Shown: positions 29,548-40,153, numbered from the stretch's first letter. The stretch: 64,000 nt of DNA from Sideroxydans sp. (GCA_028710605.1 JAQTTU010000007.1:120431-184430), one strand, 5' to 3'. Notes: generated by a model from the letters alone, not told the origin. Numbers and translations are program-made.

Positions 29548-30931
29548 ATGAACACGTTATCATTGCAACAGGCATGGATGAAGAAACATCGAATGACACA
29601 GTGGCTGGCGAAGCTGCTTGTCGTGCTTTCTATAGCGGTATCTGGTGAAGCGCTGGCAGAGGTTGAATCTGTTCCGCGCGTTCAAATGTGGGCTGTAGCG
29701 ATTGGCGCAAATACTGGCTGGAATTTTGATTTTTACCAGCTTTCCAAACCTGAAGCCTGTCTGTTTTTTTTACAATAACTGGGTTATCAACGCGGGCTAT
29801 CCACCTCATACTTTCATTGGTGATGACGGTACTTATTGCAGGTGGACCAATTTCTTCGACCACTTCCCGGGTAATGTCGCTCCGCAACAAGGCATCTATT
29901 GGTCTAAATATGATTGCCCTATCCCCAAGGTCAATCCTGATGTGCGGTACACATATAACACCAACACCGATAGGTGCGAGCGCGAAGCCTTAATTATCGC
30001 CCTCTCCGGCCTCGGCGGCGAAGTGATGGCCAGCGGCACGCGCGCGGCTTATGCAGAAGTGAAGACGGACACAGGCGCAGCCAAGGCGGGGGCACAAGTC
30101 AGCCTGACGCATACTGTCGTCCCCGACGATGACGGGCAGGTCGCCACCGCGCACGAAGGGACGCTGCTGCCTGTCGCCGGAAACACCGGGGCGGATGGCA
30201 GGTTCAACTTCAGCTTCGTCGCGCCCTTGGCGGGCGGTATGCACACCATCAAGGCGACTTGCACCAACTGCACGAATGAGGCGACGGGGACGATCAAGGT
30301 GCCGGGGTGTCCGGTTCCGCGTTTGACATCACCGCCATTTAGCGAAACATGTGCGGAGGTGTTGGAAAATCTCAGTTCAACCCAAGCACAAAAAGAAGCG
30401 GCATGCGGTGCGCTGACACCAGAACTCATCGCAGGTAAAGCATGTTTTGAAGCAAAACTTGCAGCATTGACCCCGGCTATTCCTGTGGTCACAACATCAA
30501 ATATCCGCAGCCTTGCTTATCAGGCTCATCTCAGGCAGATTTGGGACAGGATGGAACGTGTCGTAGATTGGATGGCTAAACATCCAACCATACAAACTGC
30601 TTGCGCCGCCCGCCGCGCCGAAATCGCCGCCGAGAAGGGTTGCGATAATGCTGGTAGATGCACGAGTTGTTTTGTCCCCACCGCCAACAGGCGCAGCCAT
30701 TGCCTGAAAGGTCGCCCTGCGAATCCAACCCCCAACTTCGCGCAACACGCCCAAGGCAAGGCATTCGATGTCAGCGAGGACGGGACAATCAATCCGTTAC
30801 TGACGCAGTTGGCTGGGCGCACACCGCCAGTAACAGTGCAGCAGTTTCTGAACGCCCCCACCAACTGCAACCTGAGCTGGGGCGGGACGTTTATTGACAA
30901 TATAGACCTCGTGCATTTTTATGTACCCTGA
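29548..30931 (+). pseudogene. Exported M15-type peptidase gene interrupted by a T8 frameshift
   Basis: Frame 1 starts at the ATG 29548 with a signal-like N-terminus (WLAKLLVVLSIAVSGEALAEV) and stops at 29778, just after a run of eight T (29764-29771). Frame 2 continues the same protein to 30931. Seven T would give one protein of 460 residues (EACLFFYNNWVINAG across the joint). The middle has an Ig-like beta region (about residues 165-250). The C-terminus has QHAQGKAFD and WGGTFIDNIDLVHF, matching the metal ligands of VanY/M15 peptidases. It may be an assembly error, a recent mutation or slippage control. A position between the T2SS arms suggests a secreted enzyme. Confidence 0.75.
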
Positions 30932-30947
30932 TATGGAGACCGATACC

Positions 30948-32015
30948 ATGACACATCAATTCAAGCACCCGAAACACTATCTCTTTCCCTTGGTCGTTTG
31001 GTTGTTTGCGGGTTTTAACCATGCCGCACTAGCCGATCTGCCCCCCGTGGTAGTTAAAACCTGGGGTGAGCATGTCGGCGGCAACATCGTCTATCACCAT
31101 CAGGTGACCAATAACAGCAGTCGTGATGTATGGAGAGTCGCTATCGGGTTGGACACCGACAACCCGGGTAATGAGCAACCCTTCACTCGGGAACAAGGAG
31201 AGCTCAATTTTGTTATGCCGATAGGCATGGAGCCATTTCAACGAAAAATCAACCCTCCCCTGATTTCAGGACCGACGGGGTGGGCCGGGGAGATGATTCA
31301 AATCGAACATGCAGGGAAATTTTTGCAATGGTATTCCCCTCCTTCTCCGCAAACTCCTCTCTTGCCGGGGCAGACTTTACGCTTTAGTGTCACGGTTCCA
31401 GCAAAAATCGATGATGCCTATCTCATCAAACACTTTTCCGTCAGGTTAAGTGAACTTTCCAGCATCCCCTCTGGTGCTGCTTATCTAACCGGACACTTCT
31501 CGGTCGATTTCCCCATTGATGGCGGGCCAGAACTTTACAACGGCACAATGGAAAAGATTGATAACACCCCGCCCACCCTCTTGGTAACGCTGAGTCCCAA
31601 CACCCTTTTTCCGCCCAACGAGAAACTCATCCCCATCACCGCCACGATCACGGTAAAAGACGACTACGACCCCGAGCCCGAGATCAAACTGGAATCCATC
31701 ACCGCCAATGAAAAACTGGAAGCGGAAGACATTCAGGATGCGACAATAGGCACGGATGACCGCCAGTTCCAACTGCGCGCCGAGCGCCGTGGCGAACGGG
31801 ATAACCGAGACGGGCGCGAGCGCGACGACCGCCGCAACGACAAAGACACTGCGGCTGTCCCAACGGGGCGGATATACACCGTCACCTACTCCGCCACCGA
31901 TGCCTCGGGCAACAAAAGCACAGCGACGGCCACGGTGACAGTACCGCACGATCAACGTGAAAATGATCGTGGCGATAAAGATAAGGGGGATGGCAAAGAC
32001 AAGCGAGAACGGTAA
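30948..32015 (+). CDS. Exported protein of unknown function with HYR-like C-terminal domain
   Basis: From the ATG at 30948, with GGAG upstream, it encodes 355 residues. There is a signal peptide (YLFPLVVWLFAGFNHAALA), a beta-rich region (about 30-210) with no recognised domain, and then DNTPPTLLVTLSPNTLFPPNEKLIPITATITVKD...YSATDASGNKSTATATV. That last part looks like a HYR/Ig-like domain split by an Arg/Asp-rich insert. The tail is highly charged (DKDKGDGKDKRER). It follows the M15 gene by 16 bases, so probably an operon and a candidate T2SS substrate. Confidence 0.8.
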   Translation: MTHQFKHPKHYLFPLVVWLFAGFNHAALADLPPVVVKTWGEHVGGNIVYHHQVTNNSSRDVWRVAIGLDTDNPGNEQPFTREQGELNFVMPIGMEPFQRKINPPLISGPTGWAGEMIQIEHAGKFLQWYSPPSPQTPLLPGQTLRFSVTVPAKIDDAYLIKHFSVRLSELSSIPSGAAYLTGHFSVDFPIDGGPELYNGTMEKIDNTPPTLLVTLSPNTLFPPNEKLIPITATITVKDDYDPEPEIKLESITANEKLEAEDIQDATIGTDDRQFQLRAERRGERDNRDGRERDDRRNDKDTAAVPTGRIYTVTYSATDASGNKSTATATVTVPHDQRENDRGDKDKGDGKDKRER

Positions 32016-32049
32016 ACAGGTTGCTGGAGTTGTCGGGTAGTTCAGCGCA

Positions 32050-32082
32050 ACCTCCCCTGCCGTTTCCAGTGGCAGGGGAGGA
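32050..32082. repeat. CCTCCCCTGCC-GGCAGGGGAGG palindrome
   Basis: An 11-base perfect stem with a GTTTCCAGT loop just downstream of the exported-protein gene. It may act as a terminator-like hairpin, but lacks a T tract. Confidence 0.7.
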
Positions 32083-32124
32083 TTCAACAGATTACGTTGC
32101 TCCGCCCCGACATACCCCGACACC

Positions 32125-32196
32125 TCCTCACTCGCAACCCAATAAACACGCCAATCTCCACACTTCGCACAACGCAGATCGCCTATTGACGGGCAT
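32125..32196 (+). repeat. Dispersed CGCCTATTGACGGGC element, long copy, right of cargo genes
   Basis: Head CACTCGCAACCCAATAAACACG, then CGCAGATC and the core at 32180-32194. It is a direct-repeat partner of 29281-29353. Confidence 0.8.
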
Positions 32197-32341
32197 CTTC
32201 AGGCAGTATGTTTTTGAGATTTTCCCTGTCGCATGAAATCCTTCGTCGCTGAAAAAAGCCCCATCCGCGCTGGCTGCGTGCCTTTCGCTGCCCTCTGCTA
32301 TACTCCCCGCCGATTTTTGCAAACGGTTATTTCCATTACTG

Positions 32342-32980
32342 ATGCGCTTACCTTTTACCCATCTGCTGCGCTTGTCACCTTCCGCCGGGAGTCGTCCTGC
32401 GCGCGCGGTGGCTTCGATTTTTTCGTGGCAGAGTTTGGGTGTGGTGTTGGTGGCGGTGATGTTGGCGCGCTGGGTTTGGGTGTTTGCCGCGCCGGTGGAG
32501 GTGGCGATGCCGGCCACGACTTCGTGGAAGAAAAGCGATGCGGCGGCGGAGTTGTTCGGGCATGCGGTGGAGGTGGAGGCGAATGCGGTGGCCGCTGCCA
32601 GCAACTACAAATTGATCGGGGTGTTCGCGCATCCGACGGCGGGTTTTGCGGTGTTGCAGGTGGACGGCAAACAAGTCGGCGCGGGCTTGGGCGGCGAGGT
32701 GAGTCCGGGCATGCGTTTGGTGGAAACCGCTGCGGGATATGTTTTGCTGGAACGCGGCGGAGTCAGGCAGCGGGTGGACTTGGCGGTATCCGCCGCATCG
32801 ACCGGCATTACGTCTGCACCGGCCAATGGCGCAGCCAATACGCCCATGCTGGTCATGCCGCAAGGTGCTGCGCAGAGTACGCCGCAGACCGCTCCGGCAG
32901 AACCGAATATTGAAGCAATCCCTCCCGAGCAGCGTGCGCTCATGCAGCAAGAATTGGACAATTTCAGGAGAAGGCATTGA
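32342..32980 (+). CDS. gspC: GspC, type II secretion inner-membrane protein (short form)
   Basis: The 212-residue protein has one membrane helix (SLGVVLVAVMLARWVWVFAAP, about 30-50) and a homology region (about 85-150, YKLIGVFAHPTAGFAVLQVDGKQ) that contacts the secretin. A Pro/Ala-rich tail follows instead of a PDZ domain. GspC connects the inner-membrane platform to GspD. Its stop overlaps the TTG start of gspD. Confidence 0.92.
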   Translation: MRLPFTHLLRLSPSAGSRPARAVASIFSWQSLGVVLVAVMLARWVWVFAAPVEVAMPATTSWKKSDAAAELFGHAVEVEANAVAAASNYKLIGVFAHPTAGFAVLQVDGKQVGAGLGGEVSPGMRLVETAAGYVLLERGGVRQRVDLAVSAASTGITSAPANGAANTPMLVMPQGAAQSTPQTAPAEPNIEAIPPEQRALMQQELDNFRRRH

Positions 32981-34988
32981 ATATTTTCATGATCGCGCAG
33001 CGATTCGTTTGCCTCCTCTCCCTCCGGGAGAGGATTGTGGTGAGGGATAGCTTGATTTGGAAAAAACATATCTGGCTGGCCGCTTTGTTGCTGGCCTGCT
33101 CTCTCCCCGCCACGGCGGCGCAAAGCGACAAGGTTTCGCTGAATTTCGTCAACGCGGATATTCAGGAAGTCATCAAGGCGATTTCGCAAATCTCGAAAAA
33201 GAATTTTCTGGTTGATCCGCGCGTGAAGGGTTCGATCAACATCGTGTCGGCCACGCCGGTGAGCACCGATCTGGCTTACGACATTCTGCTGTCGGCCTTG
33301 CGCTTGCAGGGTTACGCGGCGGTGGATGCGGACGGGGTGACCAAGATCATTCCCGAGTCGGATGCGAAGTTGTATGTGGATGCGGTGGGCAGGTCGGGCG
33401 GCAAGGGCGACAAGATCATCACCAAGGTGTTCGTGCTGAAGAACGAGTCCGCCACGCAGATGGTGAACGTGGTGCGCCCGATGATCGCGCCCAACAATCT
33501 GGTGGTGGCGCACGCGTCGAGCAACGCGCTGGTCATCACCGACTACGTGAGCAATCTGAAACGCATCGAGCAAGTCATCCGCGCCATTGATCTGCCCAGC
33601 GCGGATGCGCCCATCATCATTCCGGTGAAATACATGTCGGCGCTGGACCTCGCCAACACCATCAACAAAATGATGCCGGAAGCGGCGCAGACGGCGGCCA
33701 GCGGCGACGGCAACCAGCGCTTTGTGTTGATAGGCGACACGCGCAGCAACAGCCTGCTGTTGCGCGCCGACAATCCCGGACGCATCGCGCGCGTACGCGA
33801 ACTGGTGGCGAAGCTGGACAACGATACCGGCACGCCGGGCAACTATCATGTGGTGGTGCTGAAGAATGCCGATGCCGCCAAGCTCGCGCAAACCTTGCGC
33901 GCGGTGATGAGCGGCGACACTTCCGCCGCGCCCGCCGCACCGGGCGGCACGCCCACCGGCGGCGGTATGGTGCAGGCCGATGTCGCCTCCAACTCGCTCA
34001 TCATCACCGCCGCCGAACCGATCTACAACAATCTGCGCGCGGTGGTCGAACGGCTAGATGTGCGCCAGCCGCAAGTGTTTGTCGAGGCGCTGATCGTGGA
34101 AGTCACGGCGGACAAAGCCGCCGAGCTGGGCGTGCAATGGCAGGCGCTGTCGCAAGGCAGCAATACCGTGTTCGCCGGAACCAACTTCGGCACCACCAAT
34201 AACCTCATCACTTCCGCCACCAGCAGAACCATAGGACAAGGCTTCAACCTCGGCATCCTGAAAAATAATTCGCTGGGAGCCTTGGCGCATGCGCTGGAAT
34301 CGGACACCAACGCCAACATTCTTTCTTCGCCCAATCTGATGACGCTGGATAACGAGGAAGCCAAGATCGTGGTCGGCCAGAACGTGCCGTTCATCACCGG
34401 CTCGTATTCCAACACCGGATCGAATGCCACCACGGCCACGCCGTTCCAGACCATTGAACGCAAGGATGTCGGCCTGACCCTGAAAATCAAACCGCAGATT
34501 CTCGACGGCGGCTCGGTGCGTTTGCAGATTTATCAGGAGGTTTCCAGCGTACTCGCGTCTTCGACTTCTTCCACCTCGGGGGTCACCACCAACAAACGCT
34601 CGATTGATACCAGCGTGCTGGTGGACAAAAACCAGATCGTGGTGCTGGGCGGGCTGATCCAGGATTCGGTGAGCGATGTGCAAAGCAAAACGCCGCTGCT
34701 GGGCGATATTCCGTTCCTCGGCGGGCTGTTCCGCTACGACACGCGCCAGCGCACCAAGACCAACCTGATGGTGTTCATCCGCCCGCACATCATGCTGGAC
34801 AAAGATTCCTATTCCACGGTGACCAGCGAACGCTACGAGCAGATGAGCAAAAAACAGGACGATGCCAAGCTGACTTCCCAATTCATGATGAACGTCGAGG
34901 GCGGCCCGCAGTTGCCGGAGATGAGACCCTCGCTCAAGATCGACGGCGGCATGCCCGCGCAACAATCCGCCCAGCCCGAGACCGCCAA

Positions 34989-34992
<4 letters not shown>
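32977..34992 (+). CDS. gspD: GspD, type II secretion secretin, with repeat in the N-terminal leader
   Basis: The start is a TTG overlapping the gspC stop, with AGGAG 7 bases upstream; an ATG lies 12 bases later. The 671-residue protein has a signal peptide whose n-region is lengthened by a translated repeat (CLLSLRERIVVRD) before WLAALLLACSLPATAA. N0 (VSLNFVNADIQEVIKAIS), N1-N3 and the secretin channel domain follow (about 330-610: VPFITGSY, RTKTNLMVFIRPHIM). It forms the outer-membrane channel. Confidence 0.95.
33013..33047. repeat. Half-unit palindrome inside the gspD signal peptide region
   Basis: CCTCTCCCTCCGGGAGAGG followed by the tail ATTGTGGTGAGGG, a single arm of the unit that is paired in gspI and gspK. 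Confidence 0.85.
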
Positions 34993-36479
<1,487 letters not shown>

Positions 36480-36527
36480 CGCGAAATTCGGCTGATATTT
36501 TCTGTGATTATTTCTAATCCTCAAGCG

Positions 36528-36626
36528 TCCCCCACCCCAACCCCTCCCCCGGTGGGAGAGGGACTAAGCCCGGCGCACCTCCACACTAACTCCCTCTCCC
36601 ACCGGGGGAGGGCTGGGGTGGGGGAA
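36528..36626. repeat. Composite palindrome between gspE and gspF
   Basis: CCTCCCCCGGTGGGAGAGG and CCTCTCCCACCGGGGGAGG, with CCCACCCCAACC and GGCTGGGGTGGGG tails, face each other in the 188-base gap. This copy does not enter a coding frame. Confidence 0.9.
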
Positions 36627-36667
36627 CACTCCCAAAACAATCGATTCAGTCCAAGGGAACAAGCCTA

Positions 36668-37879
36668 ATGGCCGCCTTCCACTACCAAGCCGTTGACTCC
36701 GACGGCAAACCGAAACAAGGTCTGATCGAAGCCGACTCGGCGCGCGCGGCGCGCAATCAGTTGCGCGACTCCAGCCTGTTCGTGGTCGAGCTGGAAACCG
36801 TCAACGAAAGCCGCAGCAAACCGCAATTCAGCTTCGCGCGCCGCCGCTTGTCGCTGTCCGATGTGAGTTTGTTGTTGCGCCAGCTCGCCACGTTGCTCGA
36901 AGCGGGCTTGCCGCTGGAGCAATCCATGTCGGTGTTGATCGAGCAGAGCAATCATCCCTACCAGCGCAGCCTGTTGGCCTCCATGCGCGCCGACGTGCTG
37001 GCGGGCAACACGCTGGCACATGCGATGGCGCAACACCCCCGCGACTTTCCCGAAATCCATCGCTCGCTGGTCAAGGCGGGTGAAGCCTCGGGCGAACTGG
37101 CCAACGTGATGGACAAACTCGCCACTTACAGCGAGAACCAGCAGGCGCTGCAACAAAAAGTCGGCCTCGCCTTCGTCTATCCCGCCATCATCACCGTAGT
37201 CGCCACGATCATCGTCGGCGGCCTGCTGTTCTACGTCGTGCCGCAAGTCATCTCGGTGTTCCAGCAATCGCACCAAGCCCTGCCCTGGCTCACGCGCAGC
37301 CTGATATTGGTGACCGATGTGCTCGCCGCCACCTGGATCTATCTGCTGGCGATCATCCTCGCCGCCGCCTACACCGCGCGCCAGATGCTGAAACAGGAAA
37401 CCGTGCGTGCCGCCTTCCACCGCAAACTTTTGCGCCTGCCGGTGGTAGGCAGATTGATACAGGGCGTGAACACCGCGCGCATGGCCAGCACCCTGTCCAT
37501 CCTGTTCGGTAGCGGCGTGCCGCTGCTCACCGCGATGAGCGCGGCCTCCGGCGTGGTAGGCAACCTGCCCATGCGCTACGCGCTGGAAGATGCCGCACAA
37601 AAAGTGCGCGAAGGTGTGAGCCTCAGCCGCGCCCTCGCCTCCTCCGGCCTGTTCCCGCCGGTGCTGATCCACCTCATCGCCAGCGGCGAAAAAAGCGGCA
37701 AACTCGACACCATGCTAGACCGCGTCGCCAAACAACAGGACCTGGAAGTCAGCGGCTTCGTCAGCGTGCTCACCTCCCTGCTCGAACCCCTGCTCATCCT
37801 CGCCATGGGCGCCGTCGTGCTCATCATCGTGCTCGCCATCCTGATGCCGATCATTCAGATGAACCAGTTGGTGAAGTAA
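36668..37879 (+). CDS. gspF: GspF, type II secretion platform membrane protein
   Basis: The 403-residue protein contains two T2SSF domains (about 70-190 and 270-395; LLRQLATLLEAGLPLEQSM and ASTLSILFGSGVPLLTAM) and three membrane helices, ending LLEPLLILAMGAVVLIIVLAILMPI. It is the polytopic platform around which the pseudopilus is assembled. Confidence 0.96.
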   Translation: MAAFHYQAVDSDGKPKQGLIEADSARAARNQLRDSSLFVVELETVNESRSKPQFSFARRRLSLSDVSLLLRQLATLLEAGLPLEQSMSVLIEQSNHPYQRSLLASMRADVLAGNTLAHAMAQHPRDFPEIHRSLVKAGEASGELANVMDKLATYSENQQALQQKVGLAFVYPAIITVVATIIVGGLLFYVVPQVISVFQQSHQALPWLTRSLILVTDVLAATWIYLLAIILAAAYTARQMLKQETVRAAFHRKLLRLPVVGRLIQGVNTARMASTLSILFGSGVPLLTAMSAASGVVGNLPMRYALEDAAQKVREGVSLSRALASSGLFPPVLIHLIASGEKSGKLDTMLDRVAKQQDLEVSGFVSVLTSLLEPLLILAMGAVVLIIVLAILMPIIQMNQLVK

Positions 37880-38208
37880 TCTTGCCAACCCACCTCCGCT
37901 CAAAATAATTACTTTTTAGTTAGGGAAAATTCTCCGGTAATCGAAGTAAATGTTGATTTTTCGAATGCTTAATATGCGCCTTAACATCCAAATAATGCTT
38001 TACTTGTCGTCGAAGCACTGCGACAATTTGCCGCCAAGTAAATTTAACTATTGCAATATTTTCAAGATTGTTGTAGCTAAAATGTTTTTTGAAAGCCCGA
38101 CAATGAAACTCATGCGAAAAAATAATATGCGTCATCGCGAAGCTTATGTGGATAAGCGCATCGCGTGAATTTACGCGTTTTAAATAATTTTCGTTAAGGA
38201 GAATAATA
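37880..38208. other. AT-rich intergenic stretch after gspF
   Basis: The base composition falls sharply compared with the neighbours. Weak reading frames exist on both strands but have no credible start signals or family features. AAGGAGA near 38196 is the ribosome-binding site of the next gene. Confidence 0.5.
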
Positions 38209-38433
38209 ATGAATAACAATCAAACTAATGGTAAAGACAATACAGTCGCCGCTTTGCCTGACTTATCTTTAAGCGATGCGACTATAAGTTTTTTGTCTAA
38301 AATCTTGATTGATGGAGGTGCTGACGCGCCCGCCTTTGAGAATGGTAACAGCAAAAATATTAGCGCGAAACTTCGGTCTGGGAAAGACGGATTCTTAGAT
38401 AGAAATATATACCCAGACACGGTGAATGCTTAA
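38209..38433 (+). CDS. Small 74-residue protein of unknown function in AT-rich island
   Basis: A strong AAGGAGA site precedes this ATG. The peptide is hydrophilic, lacks Cys and has LSLSDATISFLSKILIDGG near residues 20-38, a pattern faintly like a double-glycine leader. The rest is Asn/Lys/Gly-rich. Its stop overlaps the next ATG (TAATG). Possible roles include a processed peptide or an antitoxin-like partner; none is established. Confidence 0.6.
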   Translation: MNNNQTNGKDNTVAALPDLSLSDATISFLSKILIDGGADAPAFENGNSKNISAKLRSGKDGFLDRNIYPDTVNA

Positions 38434-38990
38434 TGGCGGCAGCGACGGCTTCACCTGATGATTTACAAAGCCTAAGAGAGGATGCGGAAAAAATTGTAGA
38501 ACAATTTTTCTTCGGCATCCCTCACGCTTTAAAAAAACATAGGGAATTTTCTTCCCCAGCACCAAAGAAATACTTGTCAGATGTAATCGGCTACGACGAA
38601 GAGTCTTTAGCTTGCATCGCACGAATAAGATCATCAATAGAAAAATATCGAGACGAACTAATTTGCCAAGCATCTGTCGATATTCTTTCGTATCTAACCC
38701 GATTAAAAGTTCGATCAAAATCGTGCGACCCATTAAAGCTATCTTATTGGTTCGGACAAGCGTTAGCCTCAAAAGTCGGAGAGCAAAATGAACTTGACCG
38801 CAAAGTCGTTCTAACATTAACGGTAATTTTTTTAGATATGATGTGCGAATGGCATTGTGGGAAAAAGCTACCTGACGAAATGCAATCAAAGTTGATTATG
38901 TCTATTTCTCAAGGAAAGCACCAAGAGGACTTTGGTCAATTTGGAATATATTTTTCCATAAAGGCAATTTCAAAGTTAGGTGTTGCCTAA
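38433..38990 (+). CDS. Unknown 185-residue helical protein coupled to the small peptide gene
   Basis: It starts at the ATG overlapping the stop of the preceding gene. It is predicted mostly helical and soluble (LREDAEKIVEQFFFGIPHALKKH; DRKVVLTLTVIFLDMMCEWHCGKK). No known motif. The AT-rich coding differs from the GC-rich T2SS and lol genes on either side, which suggests acquisition by transfer. A clear hairpin follows at 39048. Confidence 0.65.
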   Translation: MAAATASPDDLQSLREDAEKIVEQFFFGIPHALKKHREFSSPAPKKYLSDVIGYDEESLACIARIRSSIEKYRDELICQASVDILSYLTRLKVRSKSCDPLKLSYWFGQALASKVGEQNELDRKVVLTLTVIFLDMMCEWHCGKKLPDEMQSKLIMSISQGKHQEDFGQFGIYFSIKAISKLGVA

Positions 38991-39047
38991 CTTATTCATA
39001 TTTCAGAATATATTTATCGTTATCAGTTGATTCTTTTTCATCCAGCC

Positions 39048-39073
39048 AAACGCCCCATTTTCGGGGCGTTTTT
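39048..39073 (+). terminator. Rho-independent terminator
   Basis: AAACGCCCC-ATTTT-CGGGGCGTTTTTG lies 58 bases after the 185-residue gene, a GC stem followed by T residues. Confidence 0.85.
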
Positions 39074-39106
39074 GTTTCCGCTTTCAATACACCACCCCGC
39101 GTAGAT

Positions 39107-39121
39107 GTCCGTCAATAGGCG
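39107..39121 (-). repeat. Dispersed element core, minus orientation
   Basis: GTCCGTCAATAGGCG, one mismatch from the family core complement, between the terminator and the toxin-antitoxin genes. Confidence 0.6.
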
Positions 39122-39158
39122 TTCTCATTAACTCTTGCTGCCCGCATCCCAATCGCGT

Positions 39159-39179
39159 AAAGTAAGGCATCCTTACTTT
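39159..39179. promoter_or_regulatory. Palindromic operator candidate for the AbrB/PIN module
   Basis: AAAGTAAGG-CAT-CCTTACTTT is a perfect 9-base inverted repeat ending 14 bases before the antitoxin ATG. That fits autoregulation by an AbrB-type antitoxin. Confidence 0.65.
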
Positions 39180-39193
39180 CCAGCGAGAACAAA

Positions 39194-39418
39194 ATGCTTG
39201 CCAAAATGACATCCAAGAATCAACTCACCTTGCCCAAGGCGCTCACCGCGCAAGTCGGGGCGACTGAATATTTTGATGTTGAAGCGCGCAACGGGCAGCT
39301 CGTGCTTACACCGGTACGCATTCAGCGCGGCGATGCGGTTCGCGCCAAATTGGCAGAGTTGGATTTGAACGAATCCGACATTGCCGATGCCATCACTTGG
39401 GCGCGCCGCAGCAAATGA
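39194..39418 (+). CDS. AbrB/SpoVT-type antitoxin
   Basis: A 74-residue protein with the swapped-hairpin N-terminus (MTSKNQLTLPKALTAQVGATEYFDVEARNGQLVLTPV) and a helical C-terminus that would bind the toxin. It overlaps the PIN gene by 4 bases (ATGA). Confidence 0.88.
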   Translation: MLAKMTSKNQLTLPKALTAQVGATEYFDVEARNGQLVLTPVRIQRGDAVRAKLAELDLNESDIADAITWARRSK

Positions 39419-39849
39419 GCCGCAGCAAACGCCCGCCGCGCGTGGTGATCGACACCAATCTGGTGTTGTCTGCCTTGGTGTTTAGCGGCGGTCAATTGGG
39501 TTCGTTGCGCCATGCGTGGCAATCCGAAAAATGTGTGCCGCTGATAAGTAAATACACGGCGAGCGAATTGATCCGGGTGCTGGCTTACCCGAAATTCAAA
39601 CTCACGGCTGCCGAGCAACACGAGTTGCTCAACGATTATTTGCCGTATTGCACGACCGTCGCTTTGCCCGCCAAACCTCCGAAAGCCATTCAATGCCGTG
39701 ACATCAATGACATTCCATTTCTGCATTTGGCGCTGGTTGGAAAAGCCGATTTTCTGGTCAGCGGCGATGATGATTTATTGAGTCTGGAAGGCGACTTCGC
39801 GTGCCCTATCGTGACGGCGAAAGATTTCAGCCTGCGCTTTCTGGTGTAA
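39415..39849 (+). CDS. PIN-domain toxin (putative ribonuclease)
   Basis: A 144-residue PIN protein. Acidic residues are at the usual positions: VVIDTNLVLSAL, the central Glu in SELIRVL, and CRDINDIPFLHLAL with SGDDDLL near the end. PIN toxins cleave RNA with Mg. The ATG overlapping the antitoxin stop is chosen over one 18 bases upstream. Confidence 0.88.
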   Translation: MSRSKRPPRVVIDTNLVLSALVFSGGQLGSLRHAWQSEKCVPLISKYTASELIRVLAYPKFKLTAAEQHELLNDYLPYCTTVALPAKPPKAIQCRDINDIPFLHLALVGKADFLVSGDDDLLSLEGDFACPIVTAKDFSLRFLV

Positions 39850-39943
39850 CTTGCAGCTTGCTGCTCTAATTACTCAACCATGTTTTAACTTGACCTGCCT
39901 CTGGGTTAAACTGCCCGTATTAGCAATTCGCACGAGGTGTGCC

Positions 39944-40153
39944 ATGAATGTAGCTCTGCACGAAATACCGGTAGAAGAACGCATCAGAATGGTTGAGGAC
40001 ATTTTGGACAGTATCGCTGCCGAGAAAAATTTTCTGGCGCTTACTCCAGAGCAAAAGACCGAGTTGGATCAGCGTTTGGATGCCTACGAAATTGAAGGAA
40101 ACAGCGGTCGTTTGGCTTCCGCTGTCATCGCCGATATTCGTCGCAAACTATGA
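39944..40153 (+). CDS. Addiction-module antitoxin-like protein
   Basis: A 69-residue protein (EIPVEERIRMVEDILDSIAAE ... LTPEQKTELDQRLDAYE) with the pattern of the unstable ParE/RelE-associated antitoxin family. No intact toxin gene follows; only a 19-codon frame remains before lolC. Confidence 0.75.
   Translation: MNVALHEIPVEERIRMVEDILDSIAAEKNFLALTPEQKTELDQRLDAYEIEGNSGRLASAVIADIRRKL

Larger units (their letters stand above)
32016..32341. other. Intergenic region before gspC
   Basis: This 326-base gap contains a small palindrome (32050-32082) and a long dispersed repeat (32125-32196). The stretch 32200-32340 should carry the gspC promoter, but I see no convincing -35/-10 pair. Confidence 0.5.

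Noticed and set aside
37920..38219. 99-residue frame on the minus strand and a 72-residue frame on the plus strand in the AT-rich gap
   Set aside because: Both arise in AT-rich DNA, overlap each other, lack a credible ribosome-binding site and show no family features.
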